DNA from: Arthonia radiata
Lineage: Eukaryota > Ascomycota > Arthoniomycetes > Arthoniales > Arthoniaceae
DNA: 64,000 nt
Direction of reading: 5' to 3'
Assembly: GCA_002989075.1 (NCBI GenBank)
Contig: PSQN01000006.1
Location: 1,563,018-1,627,017, forward strand
Under the pieces are notes generated by a model, which was not told where the DNA came from, ran no database searches, and saw nothing but the letters and a program-made list of their open reading frames with translations. The translations under genes and the position numbers were made by a program. Of this stretch, positions 14,001 to 24,384 are shown piece by piece. Numbering within the stretch: the stretch's first letter is position 1; the number at the start of each line of letters is the position of its first letter.

Positions 14001-17000
14001 GGTGAAACTGAGTTTTCTTGATGTTAATTCGTAAATCGGCACGCGCCAATCTTTCTAATACCTTCTTAATATGTTCCTTATGTTCTTCTAGTATACGGCT
14101 GTACACTAGGATATCGTCTAGATAAGCAGTTATAAATATGTTCAGGTAATCGCTAAGTGTGTTGTTAATTAGTTCCTAAAATAATGCTGGAGCGTTTGTT
14201 AGCCCGAAGGGCATAACGCAATACTCGAAAAGTCCGTGTCTGGTGCGGAAGGCCGTTTTCTATTCTTCGCCCTCCTTTATACGGATTAAGTTGTATGCTC
14301 CTCGTAGGTCAAACTTAGTAAACTATTGCGCGTTATACAATCGGTCTGTTATTTTGTCGATGCGTAGTAAAGGGTATCGATTCTTGATAGTTACTCTGTT
14401 TAGTTGTCTATAATTTACGCAGAGTCGCAGTTTGCTATTCTTCTTGGGTACGAAGAGTATCGGGTATCCGGCTGGTAATGTTAATTTCCGGATAAATCCT
14501 TTCTTGAGGTTCTTGTCAAGATAATCGCGGAGCGCTTAATTTTCTGCTTCTAATAGAGAGTATATTGGACCGAATGTTGGCGTTTTGCCTTCTTGTAAAG
14601 GTATTGTGTGATCCTACGGTTTGTATTCTGGGAGAGCTGAGTCCGGCTCAGCTTCTTTAAACAGGTGTCGGAATTGATCGTATTCCTCGGGTATCTTAGT
14701 AATCAACTGAGTACTTGTCGTCGTATAGAATCGTTGGCGTGCAGTCGTCTCTTGTTTATACTTGCGTATAGTTGGCTACAGACAAGATACTGCGTTAGAC
14801 TCCTCTCGTAGGATGTCTGAATATCGGAGTGTGGTAGTACTAACCCGCGTAAGTTCCTTATCGCGCTCCTTATCCTTACTACTAAAATTAGCTTGTGGGG
14901 TATTCGTTCCGCAGAACGACTCTTGCTTAGAGTGCTTGCACCTAGTAAAGAGAAGTTTCTTAGTTCTCTAATCCACTTCTAGGTTATATTGTTGCAACTA
15001 AGGTATACTTAGTATAGCGTAGTGCTAGTTAATATCTACAATATTATAAGTAATTTCTTTTTAATAGTCCCCAATTGTTATACCTATTGGCGAAGTTTTG
15101 TAGTCGACTCTTCCCTCTGCCCCTTGAAATCTGAATAGTGCGTAGGGTAATTTCTTCTTTCGTGTTTGTATCTGGCACTCCTCAACGCAGCGTATTGAGA
15201 TAAAGTTGCCTGTTGCGCCTAAATCGATTATAACTTTAATGTTTCTGTAGTTTACTGTTGCCCGAGTGTGCAGGTGTGTTTTATAGGCAGCCGAGCTCGC
15301 GCAGAGCTGGACTTCTAAAGGGTCTAACCGTTGGACGGGCCGGTACTGCTGCCCTCGAAGCAGTCGGCCTAGTCTTTTCCCTGTTGATTGTATACGTTCT
15401 AGAGTATTTTAGGTACCGGAACCCATTGTCGGTTAATTTGCTATAAGAATTCCTGTGTAGGGTGTTCTAATACTGCTTTTATTATAACGTCTGGTTTATC
15501 GTTTACGATCCCTGCTTTAATTATGCAACCATCGCTGGTTAAAACTCGTCGTGTCTGTGGGTTGTATATTGTTAGTCGAAGATATTGGTACTGACTACGC
15601 AATTCTAGACCCCTAATAAGGTAGTCTACTGGTCGTCGTAGGCGTAAGTAAATATATTTCGGGATATTGTTAATGTCTCTATCAGCGCTTAACTTTCTAT
15701 CGTAGAAGGCCAACTAACAAAGTCTCTATATTATTCCTTCCCAACGGATTGGGGTTTGTTCTTCCTGGTTAGTGTCGTCCTCGAGCGAGGATTCCGTACT
15801 ATTAGAATCCATATTTTCGTCTTTGAGTCGTTGTCTTGCCTGTGACGCATCGTAGCTGCTGTCTTACTCAGCTTCTACGGTCTGTTCTTCCTTAGATTCC
15901 CCTTGAGTTTCTAGGTAAGGTAATCTAGGTCGTCCTCGGGTAAGGCCTAGTTCTTGTGTCGAACCTTGTTTGGGAGATGTCGGTTTCTTCGGCCACCATT
16001 CTGACCCTAGTTTGTCGGATTCGTGGATCGTGCAATTGTTATTGTAGCACGCGGTCTAGAATAGTGTATCGTGTAGTGCAACGGTACTCTGTACTTAATG
16101 CCTCGGAATAGTGCGGTTAATGTTGTTCTAGTCCTATGAGTCTTATTGTTCCTGTTTTATTTATCGTTCCTTTGTTTCTTTCTATGACTTACTGTCTGTA
16201 TCCCAGTTTTTGTGTAAATTAAACAAGTTTAGTTCGTTGTGCTTCTTATCGGAAGTAACTAAATAAGTGTCTTCCTGGTTACAGAAGGCACCCCAGTAGG
16301 TGTCCTTCTGCTCCTTGGTTAGTCCGGTGACGTACTCACACCAGTTCTGGTTGATCTTAGGTAGGAGTCTAAACGCTTGAAGTAGACGGTCCCCGGTTGA
16401 GTTTATATGCTAGCGGTTAGAGAAGGCTGCCAGTAATTCTATTACCTTATCGCGACCGTAGTATTCCTGTGTCTAGATAGTTATATTGAACTGTTGTCGT
16501 AGGAGACAGGGTTTCTAGGATTGATTGTTATGCCTGTTTCTGCCGGTACTGTTGAACTGTTGTTTCTTGGAGCGGCATTCTTTAACTTGATGCCCTGGTT
16601 TTTCGCAATACAAGTATAGCTTGTTCTTTATTCTGTGTTCTCTTTCTTAGTTGTTTAGTTTTCTTTAAGGCTTTATAAAATCTAACTCTATTGGATCGCC
16701 TCGGTCTTGTCGTAAGTTTGCTCGATTCTTTGTTCTATAGAACCTGTTGGTAGGATTGCCCTTCTTTTTTATTTGTCTTTCGAAGTTACTGTCGTCGATC
16801 TCCTTTGCTCGTTGTATAAAGTTGTCGAGATTATCAAACTTTTCTCTACGAATGTAGATTATTTCCTTAATATGATCCTTAAGTCCTTCGTAAAAGGTCT
16901 TAATTAGGGGTTTCTCGTCCTATCCTGTTTAATTAGCATACTGTATGAATTCGGCGGCGTACCTGCTTGCTGGTCCTGTCTGCTTAAGGTTCCTAAGCTT

Positions 17001-17438
17001 TCTGGTAGCGACGCGTTTAGCGTCGGTCTGTCTAAAGATTTCGCGAAGCTTCTTCTAAAAGAAGGCAAAGCTGGCGAAGAACTCGTCGGTGTCCTCGCGC
17101 CTGCTCTTTATCGAGGTAAACAAGAAATCGTCGAGGTAGTACTTAACCCACTTGTAGGTATCTCTATCTATACAAGAGGTAGCGAATAGAACTATAGTAG
17201 TATCGTTCGGGAACTAGTCTTTGTGAGTTCTAAAGTATACGGCTAGGCGTGTCAAGAATAAAGTAACTTCGGAACGTTTACCTGAGAAACTTTTTTCCAT
17301 CTTGGTGTTAACGTCCGATATCTTACTCGTGCTGGCCATTCTGTTGGCCAATCTGTCCGCAGCGTCGCGGCTGTTGGGTGCCGAAGTGGTAGACATAATT
17401 GATCTGCTTTCTCTGCTTTCGTAGCAAGTCTGTTAAAG

Positions 17439-17910
17439 TGTAACGCCGGTCGCTGAGAGGACCGAACTAAGGCTTACTTGCCTTGTGTGCTTGTCGACCT
17501 TGGTAGTGGGTATCTCGTGTGCTAGAGACTGAAAGACAGGAGAGGCGAGACAGATTACAGAGGGTGAGAGGGGCTTAACTAAAGTAGACAGAAGGTGAAG
17601 CACGTTACCTGAATATAGTTAAGGAACTCGTATTCAAATGTTGAGTTAATAGACTGAAGTCTATCCTAAGGTCGGCCATCAGTCTGGCTATATAATCTAA
17701 GGTACATAAGGAAGTTCCTCTATGTCCGTTAATCCCGATAATACCTATATCGGGTTTATAGGGAACGTAGGCTCTTATAGCCGTCTTGTTCGATAATGCC
17801 TACGGCGGGTTTGTAGGCTTAGTCGGGAATGATGCTGGTAGGGCTGAGATGACTGGCGGTGGTTGATGCTTGGGTGCACGCTAGGCCGTCTAGGGCTGGT
17901 GCCCGTAACA
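17439..17910 (-). repeat. 5' LTR of Gypsy fossil 2
   Basis: 472-bp LTR matching 10,568-11,039. Read on the minus strand it contains a TTATATAG TATA-like box, followed about 30-40 nt later by a short palindromic stretch that could mark the start of the transcript. The LTR is followed by a leader of only about 42 nt before the gag start near 17,396. Confidence 0.93.
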
Positions 17911-19460
17911 CTTATACTATAATAGTACTAAAGTTACGTAATGTCTTATTATTAAATATACTATTATAAGCAATCTCGCGTTTGTCTATATTATACTAAA
18001 GTACCGAGAAGACCCCTAATAGCTATATTGTCTCTATTAGCTAGTACTCTATAGTTTAAGCTTAGTATATACTTATTTAAACCGTATATTATAGCGTTAA
18101 TTCTTAAATTCTGTGTAGTAAGTAACCTAAGCCGGGTAGGCCTAGCTACAGTTAATACACTATAGTTTATTAGAGCAGTCTTTGTATATATAGCCTCTCT
18201 AGCTATATCGGCCGTAGCGTTCTTTATTGCTACATTAGACTACTTTATAGCTAAATTGGTAGTACTTTATATATCGTACTAATACTAAACAACGCTTAAA
18301 ATAATTAGTGTACACTATATACCCGCTAATGCTTACTTTAGTCTTCTAAAATATTAAGTTGCACTACTTAATATCGTTAAATTACACTAAAACAGAGCAA
18401 TACTGCTTATAGTTCTTCTACTACTTAATTTACTAGATTGCTACTAGATAATATCTATTCTCCTTATAAAAGTCTTCTTTAAGGCTGTTTCTTATCTCTC
18501 CGCTATATAGTATAAAGTCTTTTAGAACTTAGTTAAGCTTTACTAAGTATTATTAGCAGCCGAATATACAGCCTCCTTCTAAATATTGGCGTATTTATAT
18601 ATTTATACTGTTTTTAAACCGTTTTTTGTCCTTTTTAAGCAGTCTAATTATAACTATATTGTTGTTCTGCGATTTTATAAATTTCTAAATTTAAGTTATA
18701 TAAAGCGGCTTAAAGCTTTTAAAGCTAGTTTAAATTTTCTAGCGTACTACAATAGAGTTTGTCGGGTTAACGCTCTACTACGCCGATTCGCTTACGTCTT
18801 ATAGGTTAAGCAAAATTTTATATATCTAGAGTCTTTGTTGTTAAAGTGTTGTTAGTTGTACTAGGTCGGGGCTGCGCGCTATACTAGTAGCACTAACTTT
18901 AGCGTACGAAGCTTGCTTTAGAACAGAATCTTTTGTAATCGCGATAGTAGAGCCGCTATATATATTCTATCTAGTCTGCGAGATTATATTATCCGTAGAG
19001 CCTTTATTTTCTGTAATAGAAGCCTTAAGCTCCTTATTCTTTTTTACTAGTACCGCTATAGATACCTCTATCGACGCTATCTGACCTATTATCCTGTTAA
19101 CCTGCTTAATTAGAAAGCTAAGCGTAGCTAACATTGTTTCTTCTACGATCTCTGTTGCGGTATATTTATTATTTTTCTGCTTCTTTGCTGACGGCTTACG
19201 GATCCTTTTGCTGCCAGCAACTTTCCGAAGGGCACTCGAACCCTCCTACTCTTGTTTCTGCTCTTGCTCTGGCCCATCCTGAGTCATTTCTGTGTCTGCT
19301 GATAGCTCAACGCCGTTATTAAGAACTTTAAGGGGGTTTGGTGGCTGGTGGCGCGTTATTGGCGCCATTGTAGGTGCGGATTGGCGCCGAATTGAGGTGG
19401 GAAGGCCTGCAAACAGGCCCAACGGGCTGCTTGAGGAGTAGAGTGTATATCTTAACAAAG
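17911..19460 (-). mobile_element. Tad1-like LINE, 5' portion (ORF1 and start of ORF2)
   Basis: Minus-strand continuation of the LINE interrupted at 10,567/17,911. ORF1 appears to start at the ATG at 19,366-19,368 (peptide begins MAPITRHQ) and reads into a basic, coiled-coil region. A TAG at 19,246-19,248, where CAG is the likely original, interrupts an otherwise continuous frame down to about 18,950. Zinc-knuckle-like CCHC remnants are readable near 18,080-18,250, as in Tad1 ORF1 proteins. The first 200 bp or so (19,250-19,460) have normal host-like composition, while everything further 3' is heavily A+T-shifted. Total LINE length across both parts is about 4.5 kb, somewhat short for Tad1. 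Confidence 0.7.
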
Positions 19461-19702
19461 ACTACGCGTTCAACCACTCAAAATTAATCAAAATCTTCCG
19501 TAAATATGAAGGAGTGATAGATGCAGTAAGGAAATGGGATTGGAAAGGCCGAGCTGCTGCCAAGAGTAGTCGTGGCACAGACGATCGTGGATTTGCCCAG
19601 TTCCTACCGTCATGTTGCCAGATACCTGACACCTCAGCCTTGTGAGTTGGAGAAAGCCCGAGACGGAGTTAGTTGAGATGTCAAACAGCCCATTATCAAT
19701 TT

Positions 19703-22240
19703 ATGAACATAGTGAAGACGGGCTCGAGGCAGCTTAGATTGCCTAATCATGCGTTCGTCTTCCGTCAGCCGCCTTGCGGTCTCCGGAACGCCTCTCGCCG
19801 CGCTTTCTCCGCAACGTATCAGCACCCTGCACCGCGAGACACGCGACGAAACAAGCAATTTCGCGACGATGACAACGTTGACGTCAATGTTGTTGATGAG
19901 GAGATCATGGGAGGAGACAGAAAGCGTCGTCGGCTAAGCGACGAAGATATTGAACGAGATGCTGAAGAGAACCAAGAACTAGAGGATGACATCTTGGACC
20001 TTGAGAAGAGCATCAACTCGTTCAAGATACCTGACGAACTTGGTGATGATATCAAGAGGTCCATGTTCACCGATGAAGAGTTGGAGCGCATGGAAGAGAT
20101 GGGCACCATTGAAGATGATGACATATACCCGCATCGCATCATTCCACAGCGGCCTATCCCAATGCAGGCCCAGCTACACCTGAAGAAGCTGAATGAAGCT
20201 CTCGACGAAGCGAACACAGAGCGCGGACAGGATCAAAAGCAGCGAATGCCGGTCTGGCGCTGGTATACCCGCAGCAAAGTCAACGTACCTGGCTTCATAC
20301 AGATGATACCAAAGCATGCGTGGGACTTGATATGGCAGACACAGAGCACAGACGTGTCTGAAAACACTGATCGCATGTTGCATCTGGCAATGATTGCCGA
20401 TGACAAAAAGGCTGCTGGGTGGGAGCTTGCCCAAGAAGAAAGACATGCTCAGATCGAGGGCATTTTCATGGAAGGAGACCAACGCGCAGCGCTGCGTTTG
20501 TTTGAAGAAGCGATAGGCGGCAAAGACGCAGGAGATCCAAGGCTGTTTGAGATGGGCGTGCGCATGTATGCCCACCATGGAAACCCGGAGAGGGCACATA
20601 CTCTGGTTGACCGCTTGTTTGAACTCGATAACGGCGCAGACCCGCGCATCTTGACAGCCCTCATTAGCGCTTACGCAGACCGGCGAAATGATGAAAACGT
20701 TTTCACAGCATGGTCGTTGTATCAGAAGCTGCAAGGTCGGCTTAGCACTGACATGCAGATGCCGGAATATGACGCCGTTGTCCTTAGCTTCCTGAACTCC
20801 GGACACAAAGATTTTGCTCTGGCTGTCTTTCGCGACATGATGCTTCGGGGAGAACGTGAACGTCGAAGCTCAAAGCTGAGCGCCTTTTCCAGCCTTAGCA
20901 AGTTCATCGATCTTACTCGGTCTCCGCGAGAGACCACGGACCTGTCACTGGACGCTATTCGCTTTCTCCCGCGCAGGTTTCAAAACAAGTGGTTCTACGC
21001 TAGTTGGCTACGCAAGCTGATCGCTGAAGGTCAAGTCAACGCCGCTGCACAGGTCACTGAGCTGATGTACGAGCGTGGCGTAAAACCAGATGCAAAGCAT
21101 ATGAATGGCATCATGTCCGCTTGGCTACGCGATCAGCGGCAATTCCAAAGACAGCGGGCTGAGGAGCTTGGATGGACCATGATACAGCGACGGATCGACT
21201 TTGTGCAGGAGAGGAGACGCAGCCTACCTGAGGCTTCACGCACAGACGCTGATGTGAACCTGGTACCAATTCTAAGCGTCAACGACAATCCTCAGATCCG
21301 TGTTCCTGTCACCGTGGGCCGACCTACACCACCCGCGACTATCGAAACTTTCTGTGTCCTTCTACAGTACTATCTTACCCGTGGCCTCCATATGCACATC
21401 AAGCATTTACGCAATCTCCTCGAGCCTGCACAGCTACAAATGAACGCCATGTTTATGAACCAATTGCTCTTCGCTGAGCTCCGCACCAATGGTCATCGCA
21501 GCGCCTGGGAGCGATTTGATCGATTATCGGAAGATGTTCATCCTGATCTAGAGACGTGGGGCTGCCTCTGGGAGTGCGAAAAGAATCACGTGCATGATGT
21601 GCGGAATCAGGATCTGAGGGGTTTTCCAATGCCCCGGGAGTTGTTTCGACGAATGATGGTATGGCTTCAAGATTTGCAGGGCCAAGAGCGAAGAAACGCT
21701 ATTGAAGACGCGGACGAGAACTTCTATCGCGCCGTCATTCTCGCTTTTTCGATGCACCACGATCTGGAAGGCACCTTCGTCGCAATGCAAACGCTACATT
21801 CGACGTTTGGCGTCACACCTACAGAGGCGATTGTTCGAACGCTGCTCAACATGCTGACGAAGCTGCTACCTGTTCACCTGGCCGAGCAGGAAAAGCAGCG
21901 TTTTCCCCGCCGGCAGCGCAGAAGCAAAAAGTATAGTGCAGACCGCGAGCGGGACATGGCGGCTGCCACGTACATCCTCGACACAGTCCGAAAGCAGCGC
22001 TTGATGGAAATGGCCGGCGAAGGCATCGACTTTGACGATCTGAGCACCGAGGCTCGGGCGCAGGAGAATCACAAGATCTGCTTGGCTATGCTTGCGAAGG
22101 TCATGCAGGAGCGAAACAGCAGAGGGGAGAAGCATGAGATGACTAATGAAGACTCGACCGAAATACAGAAAGCGGCGGAGGAATGTGGAGTAGGTGGCAT
22201 TGACGTGGAAGAGGTATTGAAGGTCGATGTTGAGTACTAA
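19703..22240 (+). CDS. mitochondrial PPR-type protein, 845 aa
   Basis: Large soluble protein with a basic, hydroxylated N-terminus (MNIVKTGSRQLRLPNHAF..RRAFSA) that looks like a mitochondrial presequence with a cleavage-type RAFSA site. A very acidic segment follows (roughly residues 45-150), then helical repeats. The stretch with RLFEMGVRMYAHHGNPERA, then LISAYADR and VVLSFLNSGHKDFALAVFRDMM, has the spacing of pentatricopeptide repeats. Family members act in mitochondrial RNA maturation or translation; which transcript is unknown. I chose the ATG at 19,703 because the open frame to its left offers only TTG. An ATG at 19,678 in another frame opens a 19-codon uORF that overlaps this start. No intron is needed. 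Fungal Aep, Rmd9 and CIA84-like proteins are possible relatives, but I cannot choose. Confidence 0.85.
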   Translation: MNIVKTGSRQLRLPNHAFVFRQPPCGLRNASRRAFSATYQHPAPRDTRRNKQFRDDDNVDVNVVDEEIMGGDRKRRRLSDEDIERDAEENQELEDDILDLEKSINSFKIPDELGDDIKRSMFTDEELERMEEMGTIEDDDIYPHRIIPQRPIPMQAQLHLKKLNEALDEANTERGQDQKQRMPVWRWYTRSKVNVPGFIQMIPKHAWDLIWQTQSTDVSENTDRMLHLAMIADDKKAAGWELAQEERHAQIEGIFMEGDQRAALRLFEEAIGGKDAGDPRLFEMGVRMYAHHGNPERAHTLVDRLFELDNGADPRILTALISAYADRRNDENVFTAWSLYQKLQGRLSTDMQMPEYDAVVLSFLNSGHKDFALAVFRDMMLRGERERRSSKLSAFSSLSKFIDLTRSPRETTDLSLDAIRFLPRRFQNKWFYASWLRKLIAEGQVNAAAQVTELMYERGVKPDAKHMNGIMSAWLRDQRQFQRQRAEELGWTMIQRRIDFVQERRRSLPEASRTDADVNLVPILSVNDNPQIRVPVTVGRPTPPATIETFCVLLQYYLTRGLHMHIKHLRNLLEPAQLQMNAMFMNQLLFAELRTNGHRSAWERFDRLSEDVHPDLETWGCLWECEKNHVHDVRNQDLRGFPMPRELFRRMMVWLQDLQGQERRNAIEDADENFYRAVILAFSMHHDLEGTFVAMQTLHSTFGVTPTEAIVRTLLNMLTKLLPVHLAEQEKQRFPRRQRRSKKYSADRERDMAAATYILDTVRKQRLMEMAGEGIDFDDLSTEARAQENHKICLAMLAKVMQERNSRGEKHEMTNEDSTEIQKAAEECGVGGIDVEEVLKVDVEY

Positions 22241-22383
22241 CGACCCGTGTATGATACCAGCAGCGCTGGACTGTACTATTATCCTCGACGAGGTATGTTT
22301 TAATACCAGAGCGAAAGCTCCGATCCACTCTCGACAGACTCAGACTTCATAAAGGGCGGGAGATGTCCTAAGAAAATTTCCGT

Positions 22384-22840
22384 AAGACGCTTTGCTCCGG
22401 GTGGGATGTCTCGTAAAACACTTTGTTGTCGATAAAATGTCCTACGAAATATAACGCAGGACACTTTGCTCACGAAACGGACTATCCTGGAGACATTTTG
22501 GAAACGTCCGGTAGAACGCAGCTTGATATCGATCGAACGACACTTTGCCTTGAGGAGGCGACCGCTAGGACAGTCTGTTCTCGTTATGATATCCCGTAGG
22601 ACACTTGCTGTCGAGGAAACATTTCGCAGGACACTTTGCTGCTGTCGATACCTTGAGGAAATTCCTTGCCGGTTTTCCCGTAGGAAACTTTGCTGTCGCT
22701 GCCTGGTCGAAATGTTCTACCGACCTTTCCGCAGGACACTCTGCTGCGGACGCTGCCAAGAGTGTCCTACCGATTGCCTTATAGGACACCTCGCTGTCGA
22801 CGCTACCCATTCTGTCTTACCGATTGTTTCTAGGACAATC
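22384..22840. repeat. degenerate tandem repeat with GGACACTTTGCTGTCGA core
   Basis: Around ten copies of a core resembling (C)GYAGGACACTTTGCTGTCGA occur at 22384, 22415, 22459, 22536, 22599, 22629, 22683, 22734, 22784 and 22833. The last five are spaced 49-54 bp apart, and a second motif (CCTACCGATT) recurs between the last copies. The array fills most of the gap between the PPR gene (plus) and the convergent Rossmann gene (minus). A plus-strand open frame through it (22,466-23,281) overlaps that gene antisense and is not believed. Confidence 0.75.
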
Positions 22841-22985
22841 TGCGCTTCCTTCGAAGACCCGGACAACAAAATGGGCCCTACTAAAATCTTTCTGCACGCA
22901 TATACTTACAACTACGCCTTCGCTCGCCTTGTCCAGCGCATGACTCCACGCCAACTCACCAAAAGCCAACAACCCATCCCTAGCA

Positions 22986-24068
22986 TCACCCAACCCGACC
23001 CACACTGGGCCACATTTCAATCGTTTTCCAAAACTCTCTTGCATCCAATCTTCGTCCTAAATTCTCGCTGTTCCTTGGCAGCGCTTTCACCCCCTCTTGT
23101 TCCATACACTCGCCCACCCATCTTGCAATCCTTCCCGTCTCTTCCAGCCGACTTCTCTTCTCCTCCCCAGCCTCATCCCTCGGCAGCCCATCAAGCTCAA
23201 ACGTCCGCTCATATTCCTCCAGATCTTCTCCGCCCCAACTCATTGCCAGATCCCACCAGTCGTACACTCTCAAATCCGTGACGATCCACCGCTGCCCCAT
23301 CACACGATCCCAGTGCTGATGACATCCCACGACCGCTCTCGCCACGTCTTGGCCGTGCACAAGATGCACTGCGCCCTTCTTCCGCACATCCTCTTTGGAT
23401 TTGAAAATGCGCGTGAGCCAGTTTCTGGGATTGCGCGGACCGCCGTAAAGGCCGGAAAGGTTGAGTACGCATCCGTCATTGGTGGCCAGTAACTCGTCCT
23501 CTGCGACGGCCCTCGGACTCTCTTTGTCGTAAGCGCTGTGTCTATCTGTCCAGTCTGAGCCGTCTTTGTAGATGCCTGTAGAGCCGAGCTGGATCCAGAG
23601 GTTCTCGTTACCGTGCACGGAGCGGTAAAGGGAGAGGAGGTGCTTGCTCTGGCCGGTGCCGGTGAGCGGGAAGGTGATGAGGACTGTGTTGGCTCTGGGA
23701 AGGGCGCGGTAGGGATCGGTCGAGGAGGATGAGGGGTCGAAACGGAAGGGGATTGTCGAATCACGACCGCTGGTTGTAGTTGCGGCGTGGGAGATCTTGA
23801 GGCGCGTGAGGAGGGGTATGAGGAAGGTGGAGGTCCAGCCGGCCCCGAGGATGAGGAGGTCAACGGAGGTCGGCGGTGTAGGTTTGAGCATTGCTGTGGA
23901 ATGAGGTGTACCGTAGTGAAAGTATGCTATGGCTGCAAGAGTGGCCAAGCTGGAAGCGATGAACGTCCAGTGGGAAAGCGAAAGCGAGCGTCGAGACGTC
24001 ATTGTCTTGGCGAGGTGTTGACCTCGTTGGTTGGCTCTTAGCTCTTCCTCCTCCAAAGTGCTTTGCAT
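22986..24068 (-). CDS. membrane-anchored NAD(P)-binding Rossmann protein, 360 aa
   Basis: Extended short-chain-dehydrogenase-like protein. After a short N-terminal tail there is a hydrophobic anchor (about residues 30-47), then a beta-alpha-beta dinucleotide site, LLILGAGWTSTFLIPLL (about residues 71-87). A later GSTGIYKDGSDWTD segment and a NLSGLYGGPRNPRNW segment match the YeeZ-type NAD-dependent epimerase/dehydratase fold. The classical SDR Y-x-x-x-K site is not obvious, so enzymatic activity is uncertain. ATG at 24,066-24,068 is used; a second Met at residue 23 would give the same domain. It faces the proline-synthesis gene across a 316-bp divergent promoter, which may mean shared regulation rather than shared function. 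Confidence 0.75.
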   Translation of the reverse strand: MQSTLEEEELRANQRGQHLAKTMTSRRSLSLSHWTFIASSLATLAAIAYFHYGTPHSTAMLKPTPPTSVDLLILGAGWTSTFLIPLLTRLKISHAATTTSGRDSTIPFRFDPSSSSTDPYRALPRANTVLITFPLTGTGQSKHLLSLYRSVHGNENLWIQLGSTGIYKDGSDWTDRHSAYDKESPRAVAEDELLATNDGCVLNLSGLYGGPRNPRNWLTRIFKSKEDVRKKGAVHLVHGQDVARAVVGCHQHWDRVMGQRWIVTDLRVYDWWDLAMSWGGEDLEEYERTFELDGLPRDEAGEEKRSRLEETGRIARWVGECMEQEGVKALPRNSENLGRRLDAREFWKTIEMWPSVGRVG

Positions 24069-24384
24069 GTACCGCGTCTACTCAATGGACGTAATGCTGC
24101 ATTTTCTTTGCGCTTGAAGCATTTTGAACACATGCGGACGACCCCGATGATGTTGCAGTGCTCACATTCGTCCATGATGCTGCTCATCGACCGTACACGA
24201 CTCAAGCTAAGCCAAATCCTGATTTCAGGGGCAGCATGTTGGATACTGACGATGTTTGACGCATCTTTGCCACGCATGTCTTCCCTTCTTTTGCCGTAGA
24301 TCCACCGTATATGGTCGCTAGCCCCATGCTACTAATGACTACCCCTGTCTTCCTGGCTCGGAGATCTAAAGATACCGCTTGAGT
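24069..24384. promoter_or_regulatory. divergent intergenic promoter region
   Basis: 316 bp between two divergently transcribed start codons (Rossmann protein to the left, P5C reductase to the right), so it must hold both promoters. I see no clear TATA box or other defined site. Confidence 0.5.

Larger units (their letters stand above)
10568..17910 (-). mobile_element. Ty3/Gypsy chromovirus fossil 2, complete with LTRs and TSD
   Basis: A full-length 7,343-bp LTR retrotransposon, minus strand, inserted in the LINE. It is bounded by two 472-bp LTRs (10,568-11,039 and 17,439-17,910) and a 5-bp target-site duplication, CTTAT, at 10,563-10,567 and 17,911-17,915. Parts in transcription order: gag from about 17,396, aspartic protease near 15,150-15,280, reverse transcriptase (about 14,700-13,900), RNase H (about 13,800-13,400), integrase (about 13,050-12,000; its C-terminal domain is clear near 11,990-12,190) and a chromodomain with a W-E-P-E signature near 11,800-11,950. 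The coding interior is broken, with dozens of interruptions. It is younger than the LINE it interrupts. LTR divergence cannot be used as a clock because it looks RIP-driven. Confidence 0.92.

Noticed and set aside
22466-23281. Plus-strand open frame of 271 codons
   Set aside because: It runs through the degenerate repeat and then antisense to the Rossmann gene; no domain.
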